Positions 36,299-44,754 of a stretch of 64,000 nt of DNA are shown piece by piece. The notes beneath the pieces are model-generated. The model was not told the DNA's origin, made no database searches, and saw only the letters and a program-made list of their open reading frames with translations. The DNA is from Sporosarcina sp. GTDB taxonomy: Bacteria; Bacillota; Bacilli; Bacillales_A; Planococcaceae. The stretch lies in NCBI GenBank assembly GCA_026169375.1, contig JAPFCR010000030.1, positions 1-64,000 on the forward strand, read 5' to 3'. A program made the translations under genes and the position numbers. Within the stretch, counting starts at the first letter, position 1, and every line of letters begins with the position of its first letter.

Positions 36299-37777
36299 TC
36301 AATTATTGTCGATTTGTGCACGTTGTAACGTTCCACTAAAATCAACATAAATACTTTTCCACTCGGTAAAGACATCTAATGCTGCCTTCCCCGAATCTCG
36401 GTGACCATTACCAGTTCCTTTCGTGCCGCCAAATGGTAAGTGAATCTCCGCTCCAGTTGTACCCGCATTCACATAAACGATTCCAGTATCTAAATCGCGT
36501 TGTGCTTGAAAGATTTTATTCACATCTTGCGAATAAATGGAACTCGATAAACCATAATCAACACTGTTATTCACTTTGATGGCTTCTTCTAAACTTTCTA
36601 CAACAATTAATGAAATCACCGGACCAAAAATTTCTTCTTGCGCTAAACGGCTATTCCATTTTACATCTGTAAACAATGTCGGCTCAAAGTAATGACCATC
36701 TTTCAAATCTTCTTTTTGTAAAACATTTCCACCTGCTAGTAGTTTTGCCCCTTCTTCTTTTCCAATCTCAATATAGTCTGAGATTTTCCGGAGCGCTTTC
36801 TTATTGATAACTGGACCCACCTTAATTTTTTCATCCAAGCCGTTGCCAATTGTTAACCCTTCCATTTGCTGCAGGAGTTTGTTTTCAACTTCCTCCTTTA
36901 CATCTTTATGCACGATGACGCGGCTACATGCAGTACAACGTTGTCCCGTCGTTCCGTATGCACTCCATAGAATGCCTTCCACCGCGAGATCGATGTTTGC
37001 ATCTTCCATCACAATGACTGCATTTTTTCCGCCCATCTCAAGCGATACTTTCTTTAAATGACGTCCTCCTCTTTCCGCAACATGCCGCCCAGTTTCTGTA
37101 GAGCCTGTAAAAGAAATGACTCGAACATCTGGATGCTCAATCATTGCGGTACCCACAGTTGAACCTGCGCCAAAAACAATATTCGCAACACCTGCCGGTA
37201 AACCTACTTCTTCATAAATTAACGCCATTTCATAAGCCATTAGCGGTGTCTCTGTTGCTGGCTTCCAAAGAAACGTATTCCCCGCAACAATAGCCGGGAA
37301 CGATTTCCACGATGCAATCGCAATTGGGAAATTCCACGGTGTAATCAGTCCAACAACACCAACCGGCGCACGGACGCTCATCGCGAATTTGTTTTGAAGC
37401 TCTGATGGAACTGTATCCCCAACTAGCCTTCTACCTTCCCCTGCCATATAAAAAGCCATATCAATGCCTTCTTGAACTTCCCCGCGTGCTTCTTCAATAA
37501 CTTTTCCCATTTCCTTTGTTAACACTTCTGCTAAATGTTCTTTTCGTTCTTTCATTAAAGAGCCAATTTCATATAAGTAATCTGCACGTTCAGGTGCTGG
37601 AACAAGCGCCCATTCCTGTTGCGCTTTTTTAGCTGCTTTTACCGCTATGTTTACATCTTCTTCAGTTGACAATTTTACTTGTGCGATTTCTTCACCAGTC
37701 GCTGGATTCACCACTGCTGTATAAGTCGCTTGTTCACTTTCCTGCCAGTTTCCATTCACATAATTGTTCAATTTCAT
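36299..37777 (-). CDS. Aldehyde dehydrogenase, probable allysine/piperideine-6-carboxylate dehydrogenase
   Basis: An NAD(P)-dependent aldehyde dehydrogenase of 492 residues (start at 37777 with GGGGAG 9 bases upstream; an earlier ATG adds seven residues). The catalytic Glu247 (SLEMGGKN) and Cys281 (GQRCTACSR) are in place, with ITPWNFPIA and FTGSTETG for the cofactor. The next gene encodes lysine 6-dehydrogenase, so its natural substrate is probably 2-aminoadipate semialdehyde, yielding 2-aminoadipate. That substrate is inferred from context; by sequence alone it could be another semialdehyde dehydrogenase. Confidence 0.9.
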   Translation of the reverse strand: MKLNNYVNGNWQESEQATYTAVVNPATGEEIAQVKLSTEEDVNIAVKAAKKAQQEWALVPAPERADYLYEIGSLMKERKEHLAEVLTKEMGKVIEEARGEVQEGIDMAFYMAGEGRRLVGDTVPSELQNKFAMSVRAPVGVVGLITPWNFPIAIASWKSFPAIVAGNTFLWKPATETPLMAYEMALIYEEVGLPAGVANIVFGAGSTVGTAMIEHPDVRVISFTGSTETGRHVAERGGRHLKKVSLEMGGKNAVIVMEDANIDLAVEGILWSAYGTTGQRCTACSRVIVHKDVKEEVENKLLQQMEGLTIGNGLDEKIKVGPVINKKALRKISDYIEIGKEEGAKLLAGGNVLQKEDLKDGHYFEPTLFTDVKWNSRLAQEEIFGPVISLIVVESLEEAIKVNNSVDYGLSSSIYSQDVNKIFQAQRDLDTGIVYVNAGTTGAEIHLPFGGTKGTGNGHRDSGKAALDVFTEWKSIYVDFSGTLQRAQIDNN

Positions 37778-37895
37778 GGAACATAACTCCCCTTTCATTT
37801 AATCTTACAATCGAATTTCCTATTCCTTATACCTTTCTACAAATATGATATGATTCCTTTAAACATACACAATCTAAGTATTAATCTCATAAAAA

Positions 37896-37936
37896 AAGAG
37901 TGTTTGATTACCACGGTTTGGTAATTAAACACTCTT
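37896..37936 (-). terminator. Terminator after the first SEC-C gene
   Basis: An 18-bp stem with one mismatch (AAGAGTGTTTGATTACCA paired with TGGTAATTAAACACTCTT) is followed by seven T residues on the minus strand. Confidence 0.9.
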
Positions 37937-37949
37937 CATTAACACAATT

Positions 37950-38987
37950 TTATGCAGTTACTTTTGTTTTTTCTAACATTTCTTCAACGAACCCATGAAT
38001 TCTGTCTGCATGCGGTTTAATAGATGAAGTGGACACATCAAATCGTTCCGCAATTTCACGGTTTGTCATCGTTAATCCGCCTAATACTTCTAAGTCAAGC
38101 GCGACGTTAAATACAGCAGCTGCGATGACATTTGGTTTTCTAAATCTTGGCTTTTCTTTTATGAAATAAGTGATCCCGACATTTTGTAAAAAGTCCTTCA
38201 CTTCAGGAACAACTTCCACATCATCGAGTACTTCTTCTAAAATTGTCAACGCTTCTTGTTGCTCATCTTCCAACTCTGCATCTATTAGATCTTCTGTTGT
38301 TGTATTGTCTCGGTCAAACATAAACTCATAGACGTCAACCATATGCTTTTGATAGAAAGCTAAAGTGGAATCTGCTTGACTCGACTCGATTAAATTGACT
38401 ATATCTTTCTCGAATGCTTGATTGACATCTTTTATGAACATGAAAGATGATAATGTATATAAGCCATTTTCATGCTGGCGATGATCGCGAAGTGCAAGAC
38501 CGAATGCCAGGATGTCTCCTTCTTCTCCTAACTTCTCACTTATTTCTAAAGTGAATGTTTCTTCGCCTTGAATTTCTTCTACTTGGAGCAGACCATTTTC
38601 TTCACTTTTTACTTTTCCAAATAATATAACCGGTTCTTTCCATAGCTCAACTACCGAACGAACAGTGTCTCTTAAAGAGTCTTGTAAAACAGTTTCGATG
38701 TATGCTGCCCAAGCTTTCTGTTGCTCTACGAATAAAAAGTATTCTGTCGTTGCAATGTTAACATTTTCTTTATCCCAATATTTACCGAGTCTGCGATTCC
38801 ATTCTTCTTGATATCTTTCGTACCTTCTCATCTCAGCACGACTTCTTGATTGTTGATACATTCCTCGAATAATTCTCTCAAGCTCGTCATCTATTAACGT
38901 TTCCAAAGTCTCTTCGTTTTTACCCAAACAACATCTTTTATATTTCTTTCCACTACCACATGGACAAGAATCGTTTCTTCCAACCAT
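37950..38987 (-). CDS. SEC-C zinc-motif protein with a cyclin-box-like C terminus
   Basis: A 345-residue protein with no known function. Residues ~4-21 are a SEC-C zinc motif (NDSCPCGSGKKYKRCC). A middle region of ~200 residues with conserved ATTEYFLFVE and WKEPVILFGKV is shared with the larger SEC-C protein at 40284-42107. Residues ~250-340 look like one cyclin/TFIIB repeat: a helix with VPEVKDFLQ, then RKPNVIAAAVFNVAL and TNREIAERFDVSTSSIKPHADRI, which also reads as a helix-turn-helix. DNA or RNA binding is therefore possible. The start at 38987 has AAAGGTGA upstream. The gene is alone between terminators. Confidence 0.8.
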   Translation of the reverse strand: MVGRNDSCPCGSGKKYKRCCLGKNEETLETLIDDELERIIRGMYQQSRSRAEMRRYERYQEEWNRRLGKYWDKENVNIATTEYFLFVEQQKAWAAYIETVLQDSLRDTVRSVVELWKEPVILFGKVKSEENGLLQVEEIQGEETFTLEISEKLGEEGDILAFGLALRDHRQHENGLYTLSSFMFIKDVNQAFEKDIVNLIESSQADSTLAFYQKHMVDVYEFMFDRDNTTTEDLIDAELEDEQQEALTILEEVLDDVEVVPEVKDFLQNVGITYFIKEKPRFRKPNVIAAAVFNVALDLEVLGGLTMTNREIAERFDVSTSSIKPHADRIHGFVEEMLEKTKVTA

Positions 38988-39017
38988 TTTATTCACCTTT
39001 TCTTTCTTAATCGAAAG

Positions 39018-39087
39018 AGCTTCGTGTCGGTACAACGAGACCTATACGAAGCTACTTTCTTTATAATCAATATCATCTAGTTAGATG
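39018..39087 (-). promoter_or_regulatory. Leader hairpin and dyad upstream of the first SEC-C gene
   Basis: Two symmetric elements precede this gene. An inverted repeat at 39018-39053 pairs AGCTTCGT with ACGAAGCT and continues inward with two mismatches; it is not followed by a T-run, so it is not a simple terminator. A perfect 14-bp dyad CATCTA-GT-TAGATG lies at 39074-39087, next to a TATAAA on the minus strand (39060-39065). This looks like an operator plus a structured leader, but neither has a known partner. The rest of the 330-base gap up to 39316 is AT-rich without visible features. Confidence 0.4.
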
Positions 39088-39316
39088 CTTTATATCATTC
39101 TTTGGCGTTGCCTTTACTATTTTATCATAAAATAAGACTGATTGACCGTAATTCCTTCGACAAGAAAATTAACATTTGTCAGTTTCACTCGCTTATTGGG
39201 ATTTATTAAAAGTATTTAAGTATAGAAACAACCTTAATATTGAACTATAACATTATAACATTGTTTTACGAAGTAAGCTTGTTTTTTCTATTCTGATTAA
39301 TTTCACAATAAAAAGA

Positions 39317-39343
39317 CGAAGGAAAAAAAGATGTATTCCTTCG
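39317..39343 (-). terminator. Terminator after the acetamidase-family gene
   Basis: An 8-bp stem CGAAGGAA/TTCCTTCG followed by TCTTTTTATT on the minus strand. Confidence 0.75.
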
Positions 39344-39368
39344 CCTGAATTCATTCAAATTAATTAAC

Positions 39369-40268
39369 TTAAATTAATTGAACATCTAGTTTTTCTAATA
39401 CCCATTTAGGCACTACAAATCTTGCAGTCATCAACGGATCGACAATTTGACAAATTTCAGCTTGTCCTACCGCACTCATCAGCATTGTTACTTCGCTTAA
39501 TGGTAAAGTAGACTTTGCAGTAATTCGTTCAATCATTTCACTCGCTGCCACTTTCGCTGCTTCGTCTAATGTCTCAGCAGATACAATTTGAGTAAATACC
39601 TCTTCATTTTCTAGCATCGGATGTTGTAACGTTTCCCCTTTTATGACCTCTACTGTTACTGTTGCAGCACCTGGTACTTCAATTCCAGATACGCTCACTT
39701 CACCATCACCCATTGCCGCGTGAAAATCTCCCAGACTAAACAGTGCACCTTCTGTAGCTACTGGGAAATAAAGCGTCGCACCTTCTGCAACCATCTTATT
39801 ATCCATATTCCCCCCATGTGCACCTGGTGTCCCGCAGTTTACGCCTTCCCCATCTGGCGCAACCCCAATAACCCCAATCATTTTATTAAGCGGGATTTCT
39901 AAATCATTAAAAATCACTTTGTCATTACGTATCGGCAAAATTTTCGAACCCATTTCTTCAATATGATCGCCCATAATGCCTAAACCTGGACCTACAACCA
40001 TGACACCTTGGTCACCGATTTCGATTTTTTCAATCTTGACTTTCAAAACATCCCCTGGCATCGCGTCTTCTACAAAGATTGGACCTGTTGCTGGGTTAAT
40101 TTTATCCCAGTCAATCCCGCCAACTTCTGTTTCAGGTGATTGAATTTGATTTTGAAAACAGTCATACGTTTCAATTCGAATCGTCGTTCCAGATGCTACT
40201 TTCTTCGTGTAAGCATTGTCTTTATTGAACTCATAAATAATCCCATTTTCGTAACTTAACGTTTCCAT
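39369..40268 (-). CDS. Acetamidase/formamidase family protein
   Basis: A 299-residue FmdA/AmdA-family amidohydrolase. The family splits small amides such as formamide or acetamide to the acid and ammonia. Visible motifs are VASGTTIRIETYDCF near residues 23-37, NPATGPIFVEDAMPGDVLKV near 57-76, IGVIGVAPDGEGVNCGTPGAHGGNMDNK near 130-160, and LFSLGDFHAAMGDGEVSVSGIE near 176-197 (metal-binding Asp/His). AAGGGGAGAGG precedes the ATG. It starts 15 bases after the larger SEC-C gene, so both are in one operon. Confidence 0.92.
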   Translation of the reverse strand: METLSYENGIIYEFNKDNAYTKKVASGTTIRIETYDCFQNQIQSPETEVGGIDWDKINPATGPIFVEDAMPGDVLKVKIEKIEIGDQGVMVVGPGLGIMGDHIEEMGSKILPIRNDKVIFNDLEIPLNKMIGVIGVAPDGEGVNCGTPGAHGGNMDNKMVAEGATLYFPVATEGALFSLGDFHAAMGDGEVSVSGIEVPGAATVTVEVIKGETLQHPMLENEEVFTQIVSAETLDEAAKVAASEMIERITAKSTLPLSEVTMLMSAVGQAEICQIVDPLMTARFVVPKWVLEKLDVQLI

Positions 40269-40283
40269 TTTCCTCTCCCCTTT

Positions 40284-42107
40284 TTATTTTTTATCATGAA
40301 TTAACAAGTAAATATACCTTGCTTCTTCTTTACTCCCTGGCTCAAGCTCTTGAAATCTTGGATAGTCAATTGGTTCAACGCGGAAAGTTTGCAAATGTTG
40401 AACATGACTATTGGCTTTTTGTGCAGTTTCCAACATTTCTTCCGCATTCTCCGACTCACCGTCCGATGCTGTATGTTCTAATTTCCAATCTAAATATAAA
40501 TACGTCGCATCATTTGACGAGCCCTTCTCGTAACGAACGAGTAGTTCAGCGGCTTCATTAAACCTGCCCGCATGTATGAGTGATGCGATCGCTTCATACC
40601 GCGCCCCTTGATTGTCAATTGGATTCATTTTCACTAAATCTGTAAATAGTGAAGCTGCATCGTTAAATTGCTTATGCTTAAACAAATGCACACCATACAC
40701 AAATGCTGCACGCATAAATGGACGATTTGGAATGTTTTGCCACGGGTTTTCTCCGGTTTCAAATGTTCGACTCGACTCGCGAATGGCTGTTTCGTATAAT
40801 TCATTTACTTTCTCAGCATCTTGTTCGATTTCTGCTTGCAATAAAAGAGCGTCTGTATTTAAACGCTCTATTTCATAAGCCCGGTCAGCCAATTCTCTAC
40901 GCTGTTCTTCTGTTTCAGCAGCATACGCTTCATAAGCGAGTAATTGAGCACGCCCTCCCGCAACAGTTGGCTTTCGTTCAGGTAACACAACGCCACCTGT
41001 CGTCATAGATGTTTCCCAAAGTGCTTTTTCAGTCGGTCGCGGATCCGTTCCAACCGCATATACTTTTTCAGCAACTGGTTCATCTCCATTTTGCATCATA
41101 CTGTCATAGAGCGTTGTAAGTTCTGTATGATAACGATCCATTTCACTTAGGTTTGCATCATACTTTTCAATAATCGCTTCTTCTGTCAGCTGCGTGCCTT
41201 GCACAACACCAATACCTATTCCGACTTTTAACATAGCTGCAAGAAAGTCTTCTTGACGTTCAACCGTAGGCTCTTCATTTAAGAAATAAGCAACGACAAG
41301 CTTATGTATAATTTCGCGTGCATTAGATGTTTGCGCTAACTTACGAAGTACTTCTTCGACTGCTGTTAATGCTGTAAGTTGTTCTTCTGATAAGACATCT
41401 TCGACTAATTCATTCATCGTCGCCATACTTCTCTTAATAAACAGTTCATAAATATCTAATGCGTGCTCTTTTACAAACAATGCACTCTCTTTACTTGCAT
41501 GTGCTTCTCTTTTTTCCAGTAAAGATTTTTTCGTCTGCTTGCTCCACTTCGCTAAAAATAAAATCGAAGAAACCGGCGCAATTGCATCTGGGCTTTTACG
41601 TGGGTCTTTTAATACAACACCGAAAAGAAGATTTCCTTCATCTATCGGCATCCCTTCATTTCGAACCATCTTAAACGATTCTGTACCGAATAATTCATCT
41701 ATATATAAGAATTGGTCATCGGCTTTCGTAATCTCACCTAATAAAAGAATCGGGTTGTCCCATTCTTTAAGGACATTTAACACAGCAGTTCTTTTTATTG
41801 TTTCGCGTTGTTTGGCCAAATAGCTTTGCCAGCTTGTTTTACTTTCCACGAATAAATAATATTCACTAGATGCTTCTTCAATGTCTTCTTTTTCCCAACT
41901 ATCGGATAAATGATTCATCCACTTTCTCATCAATATCTGCATATCTTCTTTTGCTTTTCCTTGTGGATATGCCTCAAAATAATTAACCAATACACGGTCT
42001 AATTCTTCATTCACAACAATATCCATTAAATTTGTTCTTGACGATCCACAGCACCTTTTATACTTTTTGCCGCTTCCGCAAGGACATGGGTCATTTCTTC
42101 TAACCAT
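40284..42107 (-). CDS. SEC-C zinc-motif protein with C-terminal helical repeats
   Basis: A 607-residue protein. Residues ~5-20 are NDPCPCGSGKKYKRCC. The next ~320 residues parallel the smaller SEC-C protein (ASSEYYLFVE, W..PILLLGEI, the KEHALDIYELF helix, then EEQLTALTAVEEVL), so the two are paralogues, though the cyclin-like end is much less clear here. From about residue 390 it changes to an Ala/Leu-rich helical array resembling TPR units (FMRAAFVYGVHLFKHKQFND, ARYEAIASLIHAGRFNEAAELL). GGAGG precedes the ATG. It lies between a gene of unknown function (87 bases upstream) and the acetamidase gene. A scaffold or chaperone-like role is possible. Confidence 0.8.
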   Translation of the reverse strand: MVRRNDPCPCGSGKKYKRCCGSSRTNLMDIVVNEELDRVLVNYFEAYPQGKAKEDMQILMRKWMNHLSDSWEKEDIEEASSEYYLFVESKTSWQSYLAKQRETIKRTAVLNVLKEWDNPILLLGEITKADDQFLYIDELFGTESFKMVRNEGMPIDEGNLLFGVVLKDPRKSPDAIAPVSSILFLAKWSKQTKKSLLEKREAHASKESALFVKEHALDIYELFIKRSMATMNELVEDVLSEEQLTALTAVEEVLRKLAQTSNAREIIHKLVVAYFLNEEPTVERQEDFLAAMLKVGIGIGVVQGTQLTEEAIIEKYDANLSEMDRYHTELTTLYDSMMQNGDEPVAEKVYAVGTDPRPTEKALWETSMTTGGVVLPERKPTVAGGRAQLLAYEAYAAETEEQRRELADRAYEIERLNTDALLLQAEIEQDAEKVNELYETAIRESSRTFETGENPWQNIPNRPFMRAAFVYGVHLFKHKQFNDAASLFTDLVKMNPIDNQGARYEAIASLIHAGRFNEAAELLVRYEKGSSNDATYLYLDWKLEHTASDGESENAEEMLETAQKANSHVQHLQTFRVEPIDYPRFQELEPGSKEEARYIYLLIHDKK

Positions 42108-42194
42108 TTATATTGCCTCCATCCGAAGGTCATTCTTTATTTTCTATCCGTTTCTTTTATTCTAACAAATTATCCAAGTGAACGTGAAACGTTG

Positions 42195-42839
42195 TCATTT
42201 TTTCCGAAAGGATTGATCAACGACGTCGACAACGTGTTTGACTGAATCTGCAACCATCCCACCGATTAAGCGGCTTGCATCCCTTAGAAAATTGTCAGGG
42301 TAATGGACCAACTCGTAAATTGTTTGTTCAAGGATTGCTTTCTCTTCAGTTAACGTTTCAATTTTATCCAAACAAACCATTCCTACACTTTCTAGAAATT
42401 GAATACGATCCTCGAATAATTGCGGAAAGTAAGCAGAGAATTGTTCAATTGAAATTTGGTGTTTTGTTCGCTCCGCTTTCTTAAGCATATAGTCGTAATA
42501 TTCAATTTGCTCTTCAATAATATATTTCAAATGCAAAAACTCTTCAATTTTTGCCAGATTTTTCCTTCTTACTTTCTTCGTTTGATATAAAGTGATTTCT
42601 CGTTGAACTTCGTATCTTTTAGAATGTGTATGAGGTTGATAATCTCTGAATAACGATAGTTTTCCCTTTAACTTTTCTGGATACGCTTCGTAAAAAATTT
42701 CATTGAAATGCGTCAATATTGTTTTCATTTCACGTCTCGCCAATGGTTCATAAACGTCTTTTGGATAATATAAATTGAGTAATTGATTTCTTTTATGAAT
42801 TTTTCTAATCATCGTTCCAAGTTTAAATACCGAAAACAT
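42195..42839 (-). CDS. Hypothetical protein, 214 residues
   Basis: Unrecognised soluble protein, strongly basic (many Lys and Arg) and mostly helical, with long amphipathic helices (LAKIEEFLHLKYIIEEQIEYY, then EQFSAYFPQLFEDRIQFLES). No motif of a known enzyme is seen; the C-terminal RLIGGMVADSVKHVVDVVD could be an amphipathic membrane-binding helix. The ATG at 42839 has GAGGTGA eight bases upstream. It precedes the larger SEC-C gene by 87 bases on the same strand with no terminator, so it may be the first gene of that operon. Confidence 0.65.
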   Translation of the reverse strand: MFSVFKLGTMIRKIHKRNQLLNLYYPKDVYEPLARREMKTILTHFNEIFYEAYPEKLKGKLSLFRDYQPHTHSKRYEVQREITLYQTKKVRRKNLAKIEEFLHLKYIIEEQIEYYDYMLKKAERTKHQISIEQFSAYFPQLFEDRIQFLESVGMVCLDKIETLTEEKAILEQTIYELVHYPDNFLRDASRLIGGMVADSVKHVVDVVDQSFRKK

Positions 42840-42948
42840 ACTAGCTTCACCTCACACTTTCACCTTCATATTTCTCTTTAGTATAACACTTTTGGTAAGG
42901 CTTTTCTTACCGAACGAATTATATAAATCGTCAAATTCTCCCCTAAAA

Positions 42949-42991
42949 AAAGAACATCTACAATCGATTACTCGACGCGTAGATGCTCTTT
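42949..42991 (-). terminator. Terminator after the glutamate symporter gene
   Basis: The stem AAAGAACATCTAC/GTAGATGCTCTTT (one mismatch) is followed on the minus strand by TTTTAGGGG, twelve bases past the stop codon. Confidence 0.8.
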
Positions 42992-43003
42992 GGGATTTCG
43001 TTA

Positions 43004-44347
43004 TTATTTTGTTACATTCGACCGTGTTAGCCATTTATATCGAACAGCCATAAAGTAAATTATTAGTGAAAATGCTGCAACAATTGAAACGAATATCCAT
43101 CCTTGTGAATTTAACACAAGGATTGGTGCAAACGTTACCAATAAAATTTCAACCGGCGCAATTGGTATATAAGCTAACCCGTAATCATCAAGTGTTCTAC
43201 TTTTAGAATCTGGATCAACAATTCTTAATAATGCCATGCCCATCGCAACTGTACCCGTTGTCCATCCCCACGTGAAAATCCCTTTTTCAAACCAATATTC
43301 TTCGAAAAAGCGTTTTGAAAAGATAGAGAAAAATACAAAAGCATAAAATAAACCAAATATAAATAAAAGAAGAAGTGGCACTGCATAATCAAGTACAACC
43401 GAAATACTAATTGAACCAATTCCAAATGCTACGAGAATATCGGTCGCACTTCCGCTAATTCGGTCTACAACAGCTGTACTCACATATTTGTCGGTGTTTG
43501 TCGAATTTAAAATCTTCTTAATGAGTAATCCGACAAGAAACGCTAATGAGAAAGCTGGAATTGCAACGTTCGGTAATAGTTTTTCGCCTAACTCACTTAA
43601 ATAATATCCACCTAATGCGATGATCGTCACAATCGATAAATGAAACACATAAGGGTCAATCGAAATAGAAGAGACTGTATCCGTTTCTGATTTCACGCGA
43701 GACTCAGGCGGAATTAAACCTGTTCTTAATTCATTCGGTAACTCTGAGAAAGAAGCAAGGAAAGATGTTTGACCTTTCGAAGAACCTCGCTTGATAAATA
43801 AAATACCGATTGTAATCGAACTAATAATCCCGACAGTCGCAGAAGTCATCGCTAAAGATTTTGCTTCTTCCCAACCGCTTTGTGCAAATGTATCACCAAT
43901 TGCAGCTGCCGTCCCGTGTCCACCTACGAACCCTGCTGCAAGTAATAAACCAAATCCATCATGAAGTCCGTCCCAAAATGGATTTAAAAATAACATAGCA
44001 AATAATAATCCTCCGCCCCACATTAAAACCATTGCGAGTTGTGAATATGACCACATACTACCAACACGTGTTTTAATCGCATTCCAGTCAATACGCGGTG
44101 ACAATAACGGAAGTGTACCAAAAATAACTGCAATGAGAATTCCTGGATATGTATCCATTTGATCAGAAAATGGCAACCAGCCTAATCCGTTTGGACCAAA
44201 TGCTAATGCAAGAATTCCTGCAATAATACTTGCTGGTAAAAATATTTGTTGAATCGCTTTAACCTTCGCTCGAATAATCGTTCCTACTAGTAAAAGCAAA
44301 GAAATCAAGCCGATATCCGTAAATAATACCCAAGGTGAAAAGTCCAT
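43004..44347 (-). CDS. Sodium/glutamate symporter (GltS/ESS family)
   Basis: A 447-residue membrane carrier with about ten to twelve segments. The family signature GGHGTAAAIGDTF is near residues 141-153, in the first pore loop, and the second half has SGSATDILVAFGIGSISISVV and the later GWTTGTVAMGMALLRIVDP segment, as in GltS. Substrate is most likely glutamate or a similar anion taken up with Na+. AAGGAGG precedes the ATG. It is a single gene with a candidate catabolite-repression site 225 bases upstream. Confidence 0.85.
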   Translation of the reverse strand: MDFSPWVLFTDIGLISLLLLVGTIIRAKVKAIQQIFLPASIIAGILALAFGPNGLGWLPFSDQMDTYPGILIAVIFGTLPLLSPRIDWNAIKTRVGSMWSYSQLAMVLMWGGGLLFAMLFLNPFWDGLHDGFGLLLAAGFVGGHGTAAAIGDTFAQSGWEEAKSLAMTSATVGIISSITIGILFIKRGSSKGQTSFLASFSELPNELRTGLIPPESRVKSETDTVSSISIDPYVFHLSIVTIIALGGYYLSELGEKLLPNVAIPAFSLAFLVGLLIKKILNSTNTDKYVSTAVVDRISGSATDILVAFGIGSISISVVLDYAVPLLLLFIFGLFYAFVFFSIFSKRFFEEYWFEKGIFTWGWTTGTVAMGMALLRIVDPDSKSRTLDDYGLAYIPIAPVEILLVTFAPILVLNSQGWIFVSIVAAFSLIIYFMAVRYKWLTRSNVTK

Positions 44348-44571
44348 CTATATTTCCTCCTTCTTAACCTCAATAAATGCCTAATTCGCTATGACATAAC
44401 CTTCCTTTACTTTACTTTTTTATTTTCTGTGATGTAGCTGAAAGAAAATATGCACAATTCTTTATCTGTCAATTATTTATAACAACCTCATAAAAACAAG
44501 CCGGCTATCCCAGCTTGCTTCATTTTTCTTACTCTTCTCATTAAAAGAAAAACAACTTCACTGAAAAAGAT

Positions 44572-44586
44572 AGGAAGCGTTTTCAT
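44572..44586 (-). promoter_or_regulatory. Candidate CcpA cre site
   Basis: On the minus strand ATGAAAACGCTTCCT agrees at all fixed positions with the Bacillus cre consensus WTGNAANCGNWNNCW. It lies 225 bases upstream of the symporter start, in a 400-base AT-rich intergenic region that otherwise holds only the neighbouring terminator. One such match per 64 kb is possible by chance, so its place in an intergenic region is the main support. Confidence 0.35.
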
Positions 44587-44709
44587 AGCTAGCACTCTAT
44601 TTTTTTTGACTTTTAAAAGATAACACTTTTAAAAGAAAGAGTAAACCTTTTATCGAAGTCACGAAATCTTCTGAGTTGAATCAAAATAAACTTATTATCA
44701 TTATAAAAA

Positions 44710-44745
44710 AGCAATAGAGGTAGTTTTTTCTACCCCTATTGCTTC
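44710..44745 (-). terminator. Terminator after the phosphotransferase gene
   Basis: A 15-bp stem with one mismatch (AAGCAATAGAGGTAG paired with CTACCCCTATTGCTT) followed by T residues on the minus strand. Confidence 0.88.
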
Positions 44746-44754
44746 CGAAAAAAA

